DNA from: Sphingomonas bacterium
GTDB taxonomy: Bacteria; Pseudomonadota; Alphaproteobacteria; Sphingomonadales; Sphingomonadaceae
Direction of reading: 5' to 3'
DNA length: 64,000 nucleotides
NCBI RefSeq assembly: GCF_028289855.1
Contig: NZ_JAQGKZ010000055.1
Span: forward strand, 1-64,000
In this document: positions 48,238 through 58,723 of the stretch, piece after piece
Layout: the number at the start of each line of letters is the position of its first letter
Position numbering within the stretch: position 1 is the stretch's first letter
Made by a program: the position numbers and the translations under genes
The notes under the pieces: generated by a model
What the model was told of the DNA's origin: nothing
The model's database searches: none
Seen by the model: only the letters and a program-made list of their open reading frames with translations

Positions 48238-48572
48238 TTCGACATCGGCGCCTTGTCCCAGGTCGCTTCGCCACCCGCCGCCTCGGTCTTGGTCAGCCGC
48301 AAGGTCGCGCCCTGGCTTTCGTACGTATCGGTGACGGTGCCGCGATCCTTCGTATCGTACGCGACCTTGAGTTCGTTACCGGTCAGCGTCGCCGATTTGA
48401 TCGTGTAATCCATATTGTCGGGGAAGACATGAACGCTGTCGCCATCGAATTTCACGAAGGGCGCGCTGCAATCGGCGCCCCAGCTGCCGGCGAATTGATC
48501 GGGCACACCAACCCCCGATCCGCACCCGCCTAGCATTGCCGCGACACCGATGACTGTCAATTGAAGCTTCAT
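48228..48572 (-). CDS. Putative lipoprotein
   Basis: MKLQLTVIGVAAMLGGCGSG with lipobox; internal start in ORF 48228..48953. Confidence 0.75.
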   Translation of the reverse strand: MKLQLTVIGVAAMLGGCGSGVGVPDQFAGSWGADCSAPFVKFDGDSVHVFPDNMDYTIKSATLTGNELKVAYDTKDRGTVTDTYESQGATLRLTKTEAAGGEATWDKAPMSKCP

Positions 48573-48662
48573 CTCATTTCCCCCTGAACTCTTTGTCGAG
48601 AGCCTAGCCGTCGGTAGATCATCGGCCTTGGAGAAAACCGCCAAACTTTCTAGCAGGGCGGA

Positions 48663-49346
48663 ATGCCACATAATCTCGACCGCCCCGTCTGGACCGCGCT
48701 GAGGACAGGCTGGTCTCGGCTGGCGGAAGGCGACGCGCGGGCGTGGCGGTTGCGCCCCGACTACGGCATGTTCGGCGCCGTCGCCGATGAAGCGCCCGAA
48801 AGTCTGGCGGTCCTCGCCACGCTGGTGCCGGACGATGGCGGTCTGCTCCTGATCGAGCGTGATGTGCCACCACTGCCGCCCGGCACACGGCTGGCGCAGA
48901 CACCGGAGCCGATCGTGCAGATGGTGTGCGATACCCTCACGCCCGGCTTTCACAATGACGATTGGGTGGAGTTGACCGAGGACGACGCGCCGGCGATGTT
49001 CGATCTTGCTACGCTGACTCGCCCAGGCCCGTACATGCTACACACCAACCGGCTCGGGCGGTTCATCGGCGTCAAGCGCGGCGGCGCTCTCGTCGCGATG
49101 GCGGGCGAGCGGATGCGGATGCCGGGAATGACCGAGGTGAGCGGTGTCTGCACGCATCCGGAGCATCGCGGGCGGGGTCATGCCGCCACGCTGATCCGCG
49201 CGGTCGCCAGACGGATGCTGGCCGCCGGGGAGATGCCGTTCCTTCACGCGCTCGCGGCAAATCGGGGGGCGATCACGCTGTATGAGGAACTCGGGTTCCG
49301 GCACCGGTTGAACTTGACGGCAAGCGTGCTCGTCCGAGACATATAA
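48663..49346 (+). CDS. GNAT family N-acetyltransferase
   Basis: [42 protein letters not shown]. Confidence 0.93.
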   Translation: MPHNLDRPVWTALRTGWSRLAEGDARAWRLRPDYGMFGAVADEAPESLAVLATLVPDDGGLLLIERDVPPLPPGTRLAQTPEPIVQMVCDTLTPGFHNDDWVELTEDDAPAMFDLATLTRPGPYMLHTNRLGRFIGVKRGGALVAMAGERMRMPGMTEVSGVCTHPEHRGRGHAATLIRAVARRMLAAGEMPFLHALAANRGAITLYEELGFRHRLNLTASVLVRDI

Positions 49347-49360
49347 AGAAATCTTTATAT
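49341..49360. promoter_or_regulatory. Inverted repeat upstream of ahcY (SahR-like operator candidate)
   Basis: ATATAAAGAAATCTTTATAT: 8-bp arms ATATAAAG/CTTTATAT, 4-nt spacer. Confidence 0.6.
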
Positions 49361-49428
49361 CGTTATTGCAATCGAGCGCCCCAGCCTGTAGGGCGCGCGG
49401 CATCAATCCATTTTCGGAGAATTTTGAC

Positions 49429-50835
49429 GTGGCCACCGTGCTTGACCGTACGACCGATTATGTCGTGAAGGACATTTCCCTCGCCGATTTCGGCCGTGCC
49501 GAGATCAACATCGCCGAGACCGAAATGCCCGGCCTGATGGCGCTGCGTTCCGAATTCGGGAGCGCCCAGCCGCTCAAGGGCGCGCGCATCACCGGCTCGC
49601 TGCACATGACGATCCAGACCGCGGTGCTGATCGAAACACTGACCGCGCTCGGCGCGAAGGTGCGTTGGGCTACCTGCAACATCTACTCGACCCAGGACCA
49701 TGCCGCCGCCGCGATCGCCGCGTCGGGCGTGCCGGTGTTCGCGATCAAGGGCGAGAGCCTGGCCGAATATTGGGACTATGTCGGCTCGATCTTCGATTGG
49801 GGTGACGAGACCTGCAACCTGATCCTCGACGATGGCGGCGACGCGACGATGTTCGCGCTGTGGGGCGCCAAGCTCGAAGCCGGCCACACGATGCCCGACC
49901 CGGAAAATGACGAAGAGGTCGAGATGCAGCGCGCGCTCAAGGCGTTCATCGCCAAGCGCCCAGGCTACCTCACCGAGACGGTCAAGACGATCAAGGGCGT
50001 GTCGGAAGAGACCACCACCGGCGTCCACCGCCTGTATGCGATCGCGAAGAAGGGCGAGCTGCCGTTCCCGGCGATCAACGTCAACGACAGCGTGACCAAG
50101 TCGAAGTTCGACAACCTCTACGGCTGCAAGGAATCTTTGGTCGACGCGATCCGCCGCGGCACCGACGTGATGCTCGCCGGCAAGGTCGCTTGCGTCGCCG
50201 GGTTCGGCGACGTCGGCAAGGGATCGGCCGCGTCGCTGCGTAACGGCGGCGCGCGCGTGCTGGTGACCGAAATCGACCCGATCTGCGCGCTGCAGGCGGC
50301 GATGGAGGGCTACGAGGTCGTGACGATGGAGGAAGCGGTGACTCGCGCCGACATCTTCTGCACCGCGACGGGTAACGCCGACGTGCTCACCGCCGAGCAC
50401 ATGAAGGGCATGAAGAACATGGCCATCGTCTGCAACATCGGCCACTTCGACAGCGAAATCCAGATTTCGGCGCTGTCGAACTACAAGTGGACCGAAGTGA
50501 AGCCGCAGGTCGATCTGGTCGAATTCCCCGACGGCAAGCAGATCATCGTCCTGTCGAAGGGCCGCCTGGTCAACCTGGGTAATGCGACCGGCCACCCGTC
50601 GTTCGTGATGTCGGCCAGCTTCACCAACCAGACGCTGGCGCAGATCGAGCTGTGGACCAAGTCCGAACAGTACAAGAACGACGTGTACGTGCTGCCGAAA
50701 CACCTCGACGAGAAGGTCGCCGAGTTGCACCTGGAGAAGCTCGGCGTGAAGCTGACCAAGCTCAGCCAGAAGCAGGCCGATTATATCGGCGTGCCGGTCG
50801 AAGGGCCGTTCAAGCCGGACCATTATCGCTACTGA
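49429..50835 (+). CDS. ahcY: Adenosylhomocysteinase
   Basis: GTG start; [60 protein letters not shown]-terminal KPDHYRY. Confidence 0.98.
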   Translation: MATVLDRTTDYVVKDISLADFGRAEINIAETEMPGLMALRSEFGSAQPLKGARITGSLHMTIQTAVLIETLTALGAKVRWATCNIYSTQDHAAAAIAASGVPVFAIKGESLAEYWDYVGSIFDWGDETCNLILDDGGDATMFALWGAKLEAGHTMPDPENDEEVEMQRALKAFIAKRPGYLTETVKTIKGVSEETTTGVHRLYAIAKKGELPFPAINVNDSVTKSKFDNLYGCKESLVDAIRRGTDVMLAGKVACVAGFGDVGKGSAASLRNGGARVLVTEIDPICALQAAMEGYEVVTMEEAVTRADIFCTATGNADVLTAEHMKGMKNMAIVCNIGHFDSEIQISALSNYKWTEVKPQVDLVEFPDGKQIIVLSKGRLVNLGNATGHPSFVMSASFTNQTLAQIELWTKSEQYKNDVYVLPKHLDEKVAELHLEKLGVKLTKLSQKQADYIGVPVEGPFKPDHYRY

Positions 50836-50861
50836 TCGTACGATCAGCGCCGTTGCAATTG

Positions 50862-50892
50862 GCCGCGTCCGGGAATCCGGGCGCGGCTTTTT
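50862..50892 (+). terminator. Intrinsic terminator after ahcY
   Basis: GCCGCGTCCGG-GAAT-CCGGGCGCGGC followed by TTTTT. Confidence 0.92.
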
Positions 50893-51028
50893 GTTGCCCG
50901 ATTGCAACGGTTTGGGATTTTGCAGGCGATGCCATTGAATTGGGTCAGTTTTGGTGTCTTAGTGTCGTCATCGCGGAGGGGCGATATTGGGACCGTGGGG
51001 ACGGTCCGCTAGGCAAAAGGGGCCTGTA

Positions 51029-54000
51029 ATGAACCTCTCCCGTGCGCGCGCCATGAATCTGGCCGTTTCTTCGATCGCGATCGTCATGGCGATGACCGCC
51101 AATAGCGCCAGCGCACAAACGGCGCCGGACGCCGCACCTCCTGCAAATGCACCCCAAGCCAGCAGCGATGACGGCGACATCGTCATCACCGGATCGCGCA
51201 TCGCGCGCCGCCGCGGCGATGAAACCGCCTCGCCGTTGCAGACGATTACCTCGCAGGATCTTGACGCGCGCGGCTATCAGACGGTGGCGCAGGCACTGAA
51301 CGAACTACCGTCATTCGGCGTCCCGGGCGCGTCGCCGGTCGGATTCAACCAGTCGGGCTTCGGCGCGGGGCAAAGCTTCGTCGATTTCCTCGGGCTGGGG
51401 TCGCAACGTACGCTGACGCTGGTCAACGGCCGGCGCTTTGTCGGTGGCAACACGTCGTCGATCTTCGGCCCGACCGGATCGGGTGGCAACCAGGTCGATC
51501 TGAACGTCATCCCGACCAAATTGATCGACCGGGTCGAGACCGTTGCCGCGATCGGCGCGCCGATTTATGGCTCGGACGCGATCGCCGGCACCATCAACAT
51601 CATCCTCAAGCGCAATTACGAGGGCATCGACCTCGATGCGCAATCGGGCATCTCGCGGCGCGGCGACGCGCCCGATTATCGCTTCCGCTTTCTTGCCGGC
51701 AAGAACTTCGCCGGGGGCCGCGGCAACATCACGATTTCCGGGGAATACAATCAGTCCAAGGGGTTGTTCTTCAACGACCGCAAGGCAACGTCGAGCGACG
51801 ATCGCTTCGATGTCGCGCCGTCGGGATCGGGGCCACAGGTCATCTATCGCGACGAGCGCATTCCGTCGATTTCGCCGTACGGCATCCCGCTCGTCTACGA
51901 CTTCATCAATACGGCACCCGGCGCACAGTCAGCCGCCTATATCGGTGATCCGACCCTAAACGTGGGCGTCGTTAACGGCGCCGGCCAGCAATTGAAGTTC
52001 GATCAGTTCGGCAACCTGATCCCGATCGATTTTGGGACGGTCGTCGGCGCCACGGCCGACGGCTCGAACATCTTCAGTTCGGGCGGCAACGGCTTCACCC
52101 TGCGCGACGTCGAGAACCTGCTGACCGACGTGAAGCGCTATAGCGCCAATATCGAGGCATCGTTCGAAATTACCAGCAAGATCCGGCTGTTTGGCGAAGG
52201 CTGGTACAGCGTCAGCCAGGGTCGCAACCTCGCCAACCAGCCGGTCTACAACTCCGCGCTATTCGGCGGCGGCGGGTTGCGCGACGGCAACCTGATCCTG
52301 TCGGTCAACAACCCGTTCCTCAGCCCGGCGGCGCGGGCGACGATCATCAGTTCGATCAATAGCCAACCATTCAGCGACCAGAATTTGGGTGCCGGACCGC
52401 AGGATTATTTCTATCTCGGGCGCGCGAATGTCGATCTGTCGTCGGGCGTTTCGACCGGCAAGTCGGAGATCCTGCGCTTCGTCGGCGGCGTCGATGGCAA
52501 GATGAACGTCGTGCCGGCGGGCGATTGGCGCTTCGAAGCGTATTTCAATTACGGCCGCTCGAAAGTTACCAGCCGCAACCCGGAACTCAACGAACAGAAT
52601 TTCCTCAATGCGATCGGCGAAGTGACCGGCGCCAATCCGAACGGCGTGCCCTGTCTCGCCGGCTACACCAACTCGCCGATCGCGACGCAAAGTGCGACCT
52701 GCGCGCCGATCAATCCGTTCGGCAACCAGGTGTCGGATGCCGCCAAGGCGTACATCACGACGATCGCGACGCCCGAAAATATCAACAACCAGTATGATGC
52801 CGTGGCGTCGGTATCGGGCCCATTGTTCCGGTTGCCCGGCGGCGATTTCTCGTTCGCGTTGGGCTATGAGCACCGCGCGGAGGATTCCAGGTTCACCCCC
52901 GGCGCCTTTTATCAAGGGGCAACGACCGACCAATATCCCGGCGTCGATTTCGATGGCGACGGTGATCCGAACGACTTGTTCTATGGACGATCCGTGCCGA
53001 TCCGGCCGGTGTTCGGCAAATACCACACCAACGAAGTGTTCGGGGAACTCGACGCCAACCTGATTTCGGCCAAGAACAATATCCCGTTCATCTACGAATT
53101 GTCGCTGCAGGCGGCCGGCCGGTACATCTGGAATTCGCAGGCCGGCAACGACCCGACCTACACCTTCCAGGGCCGTTTCGCGCCGATCAAGGATATCACG
53201 TTCCGCGCGGCGTACACGCGGGCGGTTCGTGCGCCGTCGATCACTGAGGCGTTCAACCCGAGCTCGAGCGCCTACGGCTTCGCGACCGACGTGTGCGACA
53301 AGAGCCTGCGCAACTCGGGCCCGGCGCCCGCAACGCGCGCCGCCAATTGTTTGGCGGCGGGCGTACCCACCAACCTGACGTCGCAATCGAACGCGCGCTC
53401 GTTCCCGACCTTCGTCATCGGCAACCCCACGCTGCAGAACGAAAAATCCGACAACTTCACCGTTGGCGCGGTCATCACGCCGCGCTTCCTTCGGGGCTTC
53501 AGCGCGACGATCGATTACGTCCATATCAAGTTGAACAACGCGATCAGCCAGTTCTCCAACTCGCAGGTCGTCGCCGCTTGCTATGATGCCGCGAACTACC
53601 CCAGCAATCCGTTCTGCGCGTTGGTATCGCGCGATTTCACGGGCACGCCGGGGACCAACACGAACTATGGTCAGTTGAGCAATGTCGGGACGACCTACTT
53701 CAACTCCAGCCAGCTACGCTACAAGGGTATCCTGGCGGAAATTTCGTACCGCACGACGAGCAATTTCCTGGGTGCGGGCAGCCATATCGGGTTCGATCTC
53801 AACTACCAGTATCTCGACGATCTCTCGACGATCGTGACCGCAGGGTCGGCGCCGGTTCATACCAGCAACTCGGTCGGTTATTCGCGCAACAAGGGCGTGG
53901 CGACCTTCCGCTACGATTGGGGCGGCTTCTTCGGCCAGGTGCAGGTCAACTATATCGGCAAGACGCGGATCGACCCGGACACGGCGCTGAATTTCTATGC

Positions 54001-54202
54001 TGTGCCGGAAGTGAAGGCGTTCACTTATGTGAACCTGTCGCTGCGCTACGACGTGGGCAAGCACTTCTCGCTCAATGCCGATATCGATAATTTGTTCGAT
54101 GTGAAGCCGCCCTATCCCTATCCGGCGTCAGGCGGGACGACGACGTATTTCCAGGGTATCCTGGGTACATATATCCGCGTCGGTGCGGCGGTGCATTTCT
54201 AA
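51029..54202 (+). CDS. TonB-dependent receptor
   Basis: Signal peptide; DIVITGSRIARR TonB box/plug; LNELPSFGVPGA; barrel with terminal aromatic YIRVGAAVHF. Confidence 0.96.
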   Translation: MNLSRARAMNLAVSSIAIVMAMTANSASAQTAPDAAPPANAPQASSDDGDIVITGSRIARRRGDETASPLQTITSQDLDARGYQTVAQALNELPSFGVPGASPVGFNQSGFGAGQSFVDFLGLGSQRTLTLVNGRRFVGGNTSSIFGPTGSGGNQVDLNVIPTKLIDRVETVAAIGAPIYGSDAIAGTINIILKRNYEGIDLDAQSGISRRGDAPDYRFRFLAGKNFAGGRGNITISGEYNQSKGLFFNDRKATSSDDRFDVAPSGSGPQVIYRDERIPSISPYGIPLVYDFINTAPGAQSAAYIGDPTLNVGVVNGAGQQLKFDQFGNLIPIDFGTVVGATADGSNIFSSGGNGFTLRDVENLLTDVKRYSANIEASFEITSKIRLFGEGWYSVSQGRNLANQPVYNSALFGGGGLRDGNLILSVNNPFLSPAARATIISSINSQPFSDQNLGAGPQDYFYLGRANVDLSSGVSTGKSEILRFVGGVDGKMNVVPAGDWRFEAYFNYGRSKVTSRNPELNEQNFLNAIGEVTGANPNGVPCLAGYTNSPIATQSATCAPINPFGNQVSDAAKAYITTIATPENINNQYDAVASVSGPLFRLPGGDFSFALGYEHRAEDSRFTPGAFYQGATTDQYPGVDFDGDGDPNDLFYGRSVPIRPVFGKYHTNEVFGELDANLISAKNNIPFIYELSLQAAGRYIWNSQAGNDPTYTFQGRFAPIKDITFRAAYTRAVRAPSITEAFNPSSSAYGFATDVCDKSLRNSGPAPATRAANCLAAGVPTNLTSQSNARSFPTFVIGNPTLQNEKSDNFTVGAVITPRFLRGFSATIDYVHIKLNNAISQFSNSQVVAACYDAANYPSNPFCALVSRDFTGTPGTNTNYGQLSNVGTTYFNSSQLRYKGILAEISYRTTSNFLGAGSHIGFDLNYQYLDDLSTIVTAGSAPVHTSNSVGYSRNKGVATFRYDWGGFFGQVQVNYIGKTRIDPDTALNFYAVPEVKAFTYVNLSLRYDVGKHFSLNADIDNLFDVKPPYPYPASGGTTTYFQGILGTYIRVGAAVHF

Positions 54203-54221
54203 ACGAAGACAAGCGGGCGAG

Positions 54222-54249
54222 AGGGCTGCGGCAACCGCCGCGGCCCTTT
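54222..54249 (+). terminator. Hairpin after the TonB-dependent receptor gene
   Basis: AGGGCTGCGGC-AACC-GCCGCGGCCCT followed by TTC. Confidence 0.75.
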
Positions 54250-54262
54250 CTGCGTCATCCGA

Positions 54263-54997
54263 TCAGGCCGGATAAAGGTTGCACGTCGCCCGTGTCGCCG
54301 TGGGCGAGGGGTTATAGATCTGCGCAAAGTCGCGATTGTCGCGGACGATGAACGATGCCACGTAATGGACCTTCATCGATCCCGACCCGATCAGCGTCAG
54401 CAGCCAATTGCCGACGATGGGCTGATAATTGTAGTTGATTTCGACGAACATCACCCCGCCGTTGGTCGGTGCGTTGACCGGGCTGCCCGGCCGGGCGGAA
54501 TCGTCCATGCCCGCGGTGGCGAGCGTACCGGCATTGCCCGTCGTGGTGTCCGTGCCCGCCGTGGTGCTGGTCGTATAAGCCGAATCGTATCCCGCGCCGG
54601 ACATTTGCCCGATACAGCGTTGCCAGTGGATGCGCTGCACGCCGGCGGAATTCTTCTCCAGGCTCGACAGCGTGATCCGCCCGCGGGTCGTCAGGTTGAT
54701 CCCGGCGCCCTGGTTGCGCGCGGCCTGAAGCACGTCGTTCATATCGATTTCGCGCAATTGCTCGATATTCGAATTGTTGATCAGACCGACGCGCGATGCG
54801 TTGTCGGCCAGGCTGAGCGCGATCTGGCTGACCTTCAGGTTGACCAACGCCTGGTTGGCGACTTCGAGCCCATACAGGCCGAGCATCAGCACGATCGGCA
54901 TGCCGAACGCGAATTCGAGCAACGCGACGCCGCTGGTGTCGCGTGTAAGGCGAAGGGGCGTGCGGGCGAGCCGCGAGAGCGAGCGAAGCACGGCCAT
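54263..54997 (-). CDS. TadE-like pilus assembly protein
   Basis: RDTSGVALLEFAFGMPIVLMLGLYGLEVANQALVNLKVSQIALSLADNASRVG. Confidence 0.85.
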   Translation of the reverse strand: MAVLRSLSRLARTPLRLTRDTSGVALLEFAFGMPIVLMLGLYGLEVANQALVNLKVSQIALSLADNASRVGLINNSNIEQLREIDMNDVLQAARNQGAGINLTTRGRITLSSLEKNSAGVQRIHWQRCIGQMSGAGYDSAYTTSTTAGTDTTTGNAGTLATAGMDDSARPGSPVNAPTNGGVMFVEINYNYQPIVGNWLLTLIGSGSMKVHYVASFIVRDNRDFAQIYNPSPTATRATCNLYPA

Positions 54998-55566
54998 CAG
55001 GTGCAGACCGTCGCCGGCGTCACCGTGGTCTGCGACGCGTAGGGCTGGTTCTTGAGCAAGGTGCTCGCGGTGATCGTTTGGGTCGCCCCGAACAGTGGGA
55101 ACAGGCGCGGATAGGTGACCGTCGCGGTGTAAAGCGTGACGTCGTTCGCGCCGCCCTGGCCGTTGACCCCGGGATCGACATCCCATTGACCATTGCCGTT
55201 GATGTCGGTGTAGCATTCGCCGGTGTTGCGGATGCCGTTGCCGTTGGTGTCGACGAACGGCTCGGGCTTGATCACGCTGAACGAGTCATAGTTCTTGCGG
55301 GTGAACACGATCGTCGCGTTCTTGGCGATGTTCTGGACCATCGCGGTCACCTTCGCGTCGAGCGTGGCGGTATTGTCCGCACCGCCCTGAATCGCCGAAT
55401 CGCGCGCGGTCTTCTGCATCACCCCGTTGAGGATCGACTTGGCATAGATCTGGTACGACAAGTCGCACAGGCCGAGGATCAGCGTCATCATCACGGGCGC
55501 GAGGATCGCGAATTCGACCAGCGCCGCGCCGCGTGCATCGCGCCGGAGGGAAGCGAGCCGGCGCAT
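54997..55566 (-). CDS. TadE family protein
   Basis: MRRLASLRRDARGAALVEFAILAPVMMTLILGLCDLSYQIYAKSILNGVMQKTARDSAIQ. Confidence 0.87.
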   Translation of the reverse strand: MRRLASLRRDARGAALVEFAILAPVMMTLILGLCDLSYQIYAKSILNGVMQKTARDSAIQGGADNTATLDAKVTAMVQNIAKNATIVFTRKNYDSFSVIKPEPFVDTNGNGIRNTGECYTDINGNGQWDVDPGVNGQGGANDVTLYTATVTYPRLFPLFGATQTITASTLLKNQPYASQTTVTPATVCT

Positions 55567-57449
55567 CACTGCGAAATCCGGAGCAGGGCGACTTGCTTGG
55601 CGATATCCTGGAACGCCGTGTTCAGCGAGGTATTGTCGCTGGCATAATAGGCCTTGCCGGGCGAAGCGCAGGCGGTCAGCTGCGACGTTAGCGTCTGGCC
55701 GAACCCGATCACGAACACCTTGATATTGCGCGCTTTCGCCGCGGCGCATTCCGCCAGGAAGCGCGCGTTGTGATAGTCCTCGTCATTGCCCAGTCCGCTC
55801 GATCCGGTGACGCGCTTGTCGTAATATTCCAGCCCGTACATCCCGTAGATGTTGTAGTTGGGCGCCATGTCGCCGTCGGTCATGAAGATGATGTACCGGT
55901 TGGGCGTGTTGCGCCCCGGCCAGGCGGCGGTATCCGACGCGAAGATGCCGTTGGGCGCGATCATTCGCGTGCCCCAGATCATCCCGGTGTCGTGATAGGT
56001 TCCGCCCTGGGGCACGAAGTCGCTGGCGTTGACGTAATTGCTGACATCAGATCGCGACAGCACCGCGAGCCGCTGCACTGGCTTGCCGCACGATACATAG
56101 CCGGATTTCAGCGTCGCCGAATAAGACATCGACGTATAGGTCTGCAGAGCGCTGGTGCCGGTATAGGCATAGTCGCCAAACGCATAGGGCGACGGCGGGG
56201 TCGAACTGAGGCTGATATTCCCTGAATAATCTACGCTGGTGTTGTTGCCGCGATAATACATGACATCCGGCCACATCGGCCGCCACTTGGTCGAGTCGCT
56301 CGTCGCCGACAGGTCTGGATCAAGATCTGGCGGCAAATTGTTGACATCGAACGTTGAGGTCGCGGTGGTGTCGCGCTCCTCGACACAGCCTTGCCACTTG
56401 CTCGTAGCGTTAGTGATCTTGCTGGGATCGTCGACGGTCGCGCCGGTCTTGTACTGGCTCGTATCGTAAGTGACCTGCTGATAGCGCCAGGTCGGCTTGA
56501 TCGGCTGGGTGGTCATGTTGCATTTGCTGCTTGACCAGTTCGTCGTGACGAAGGTCGCGGTACCGTCCGTGTTGAACCCGCTGGCGGGCGTGCGGACATT
56601 GTTGGCCGCGGCGCACTGGGTCTGGGTCAAGCTCGGCGTACTCGCGCTCGAGGAGCCATTGTTGGCGTCGCCGACGATGCTGCGCGATTCATAGTTCCAG
56701 TTGTCGACAATGGCGCTTTGCGGCAGCGCATAGCCGGCGTTCACCGTCGAGGTATAGGTTACAAAGCCGTAGCGGACGTGCGTCGAGGGATCGACGTTGG
56801 CGGCGATCGTATCGTAGAAATTGAGCACTGCAGAGCGTAGCCCGGAAATCTTCGATCCGCTTTCCTCCGTAGCATGATAGGCGGTCGTGCCGTCGGGCTT
56901 CGTATAGCTTACTGCGGCCGCTCCACACGGGTCGTCGGCGGTTGTGCACGCCATCGATCCCGTCGTGTCGAGCACGAACATGATGTCGGTATCGGCGACG
57001 TCGTAGCGCGCCTCGCATGTTACGGTGAGGGCCACCGGCGACGCGAAGAACCCGGTGATCGTCATCGGTACGGTAGCCGACGCGGTGCCGGACACCTGCT
57101 GATCGGTGGTTTTGGCGGGCGTGAAGCTGACCGTATTGGTGCTCATCCAGCCAGACTTGAAATTGTTGCTGAAGAATGTCGTGGCCTGCGTGGCGGCGGC
57201 GCTGTCGAGCGTCGTGGAGGTCGACGAGACCATCGCCTTGCGCCCGGCCAGCACGCCGGCGTCGCACGCCTGTTGCAGCCGCGCCTTGACGACGTACAGT
57301 CGCGCGGTGTCGATCCCCGATCCAACCATCAGCGACAGCGGGACGAGCGCGATCGCCAGCATCGCCAGCGTCGATCCGCGCTTGTCGTTCCGCAGCCGCC
57401 CCATCACGGTATACGGCACCGCCCGCTTGCGACTATGTGGTGCGATCAT
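55566..57449 (-). CDS. TadG-like pilus assembly protein with VWA domain
   Basis: DKRGSTLAMLAIALVPLSLMVGSGIDTARLYVVKARLQQACDAGVLAGRK; DIMFVLDTTGSM MIDAS-type motif. Confidence 0.9.
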   Translation of the reverse strand: MIAPHSRKRAVPYTVMGRLRNDKRGSTLAMLAIALVPLSLMVGSGIDTARLYVVKARLQQACDAGVLAGRKAMVSSTSTTLDSAAATQATTFFSNNFKSGWMSTNTVSFTPAKTTDQQVSGTASATVPMTITGFFASPVALTVTCEARYDVADTDIMFVLDTTGSMACTTADDPCGAAAVSYTKPDGTTAYHATEESGSKISGLRSAVLNFYDTIAANVDPSTHVRYGFVTYTSTVNAGYALPQSAIVDNWNYESRSIVGDANNGSSSASTPSLTQTQCAAANNVRTPASGFNTDGTATFVTTNWSSSKCNMTTQPIKPTWRYQQVTYDTSQYKTGATVDDPSKITNATSKWQGCVEERDTTATSTFDVNNLPPDLDPDLSATSDSTKWRPMWPDVMYYRGNNTSVDYSGNISLSSTPPSPYAFGDYAYTGTSALQTYTSMSYSATLKSGYVSCGKPVQRLAVLSRSDVSNYVNASDFVPQGGTYHDTGMIWGTRMIAPNGIFASDTAAWPGRNTPNRYIIFMTDGDMAPNYNIYGMYGLEYYDKRVTGSSGLGNDEDYHNARFLAECAAAKARNIKVFVIGFGQTLTSQLTACASPGKAYYASDNTSLNTAFQDIAKQVALLRISQ

Positions 57450-57524
57450 CTGCCCCGTTCCGCCCGATAAGGTCCTACGAGCCTGCGCTATGACGCCCGA
57501 AGGGATAACCGCCCCTAAAGCGGA

Positions 57525-58184
57525 ATGGTTAATGTTACGGTGACGGCGAATAGTGATCCCGAACGGGCGCTGACGTTCAGTTACGCACCGTTTGACCGCC
57601 GTGCCGGGCTTTGTGCACTGTTCGCGCTGGATAATGCTCTTGGCCAAGTGCTGCGCACGACGCGCGAGCCGATAGTCGGACAGATGCGGCTGGCCTGGTG
57701 GCGAGAGGCACTGGTGCGGCTCGACAGCGCGTCAGCCCCGGCCGAACCGGTGTTGCTGGCGTTGGCCAATGACGTCATGCCGTTTGGCGTGACCGGCGCC
57801 GCGCTGGCCAAAATGATCGATGGCTGGGAACCGTTGCTCAGTTTGATCGGCGATGTGGCCATTGTGGGTCATGCGGAGCAGCGGGGCGGCACCTTGTTTG
57901 CGCAAGCTGGGCTGGTACTCGGCGCGGATGCGGGCGATCGGCTCGATGACGCCGGACGGGGCTGGGCGCTGGCCGATCTTGCAGCGCATCTGAGCGATGC
58001 TGCCTTGGCGTCACACGTGCGCGAGGCGGCAACACCGTTGTTGTCGAGTGCGACGAGTGCGCGATGGAGCCGCAACGCGCGAACTTTGGGCGCGCTCGCG
58101 CATACTGCGCGGATGGATCTGACTGGCTCTGCGACACCGTGGCGCGTCGGCCGATTGGCGTGGCACCGATTGACCGGGCGCTAG
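57525..58184 (+). CDS. Squalene/phytoene synthase family protein (short form)
   Basis: RALTFSYAPFDRRAGLCALFALDNALGQVLRTTREPIVGQMRLAWWREAL. Confidence 0.82.
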   Translation: MVNVTVTANSDPERALTFSYAPFDRRAGLCALFALDNALGQVLRTTREPIVGQMRLAWWREALVRLDSASAPAEPVLLALANDVMPFGVTGAALAKMIDGWEPLLSLIGDVAIVGHAEQRGGTLFAQAGLVLGADAGDRLDDAGRGWALADLAAHLSDAALASHVREAATPLLSSATSARWSRNARTLGALAHTARMDLTGSATPWRVGRLAWHRLTGR

Positions 58185-58243
58185 CCTTTCGCCGCAGAAA
58201 AATTGGCGTTAGGCTGGCGGCCTGAACAGCGGGAGGTGGCGCG

Positions 58244-58723
58244 ATGTGGCGGTATCTGGCGGGTGCGGGCGCGGGAGTGTTGCTGGTGGTGGCGGGGATG
58301 ATGCTCCAGGCGATGCGGCCCGCCGCAGTCGCGCCGCTCGCGGCGATGCCGGCGGTGGCGAGCGAGCCGGGCGGGCAGGGGGTCGCGGTCGCTGTGCCCG
58401 AAGCTACCGACAAGACCCGCGAAGAAAAGCGCTTCAACCGCTACGACAAGGACCGCGACGGATCGATCACGCGCGGCGAATATCTGATGCCGCGCAGCAA
58501 AGCGTTCGCCAAGCTCGACATCAACCATGACGGCAATCTGTCGTTCGACGAATGGGCGGTGAAGGCGGAAACCAAGTTCGCGACCGCCGACGCCGACAAA
58601 TCGGGCGCGATGAATCCGACCGAATTCGCCACCACGGCGGTCAAGCGCAAGCCGCGTGCGAAAACCAACTGTCCCGATAAGCCGGCGCCGCCGACAGCCC
58701 CCGATCGCGAGGAAGAAAGCTAG
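58244..58723 (+). CDS. EF-hand domain protein
   Basis: EF-hand loops [26 protein letters not shown] and [13 protein letters not shown] after an N-terminal TM/signal. Confidence 0.9.
   Translation: MWRYLAGAGAGVLLVVAGMMLQAMRPAAVAPLAAMPAVASEPGGQGVAVAVPEATDKTREEKRFNRYDKDRDGSITRGEYLMPRSKAFAKLDINHDGNLSFDEWAVKAETKFATADADKSGAMNPTEFATTAVKRKPRAKTNCPDKPAPPTAPDREEES

Noticed and set aside
46550-48274. 574-aa minus-strand ORF spanning peroxiredoxin and YqgE regions
   Set aside because: Out of frame with the clear peroxiredoxin and opposite to yqgE; Arg-rich artefact.
49361-49428. Possible SAH riboswitch upstream of ahcY
   Set aside because: The leader is short and I could not recognise the conserved SAH-riboswitch core; only the palindrome at 49341..49360 is supported.
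49363-50907. 514-aa minus-strand ORF opposite ahcY
   Set aside because: Shadow of a highly conserved enzyme gene.
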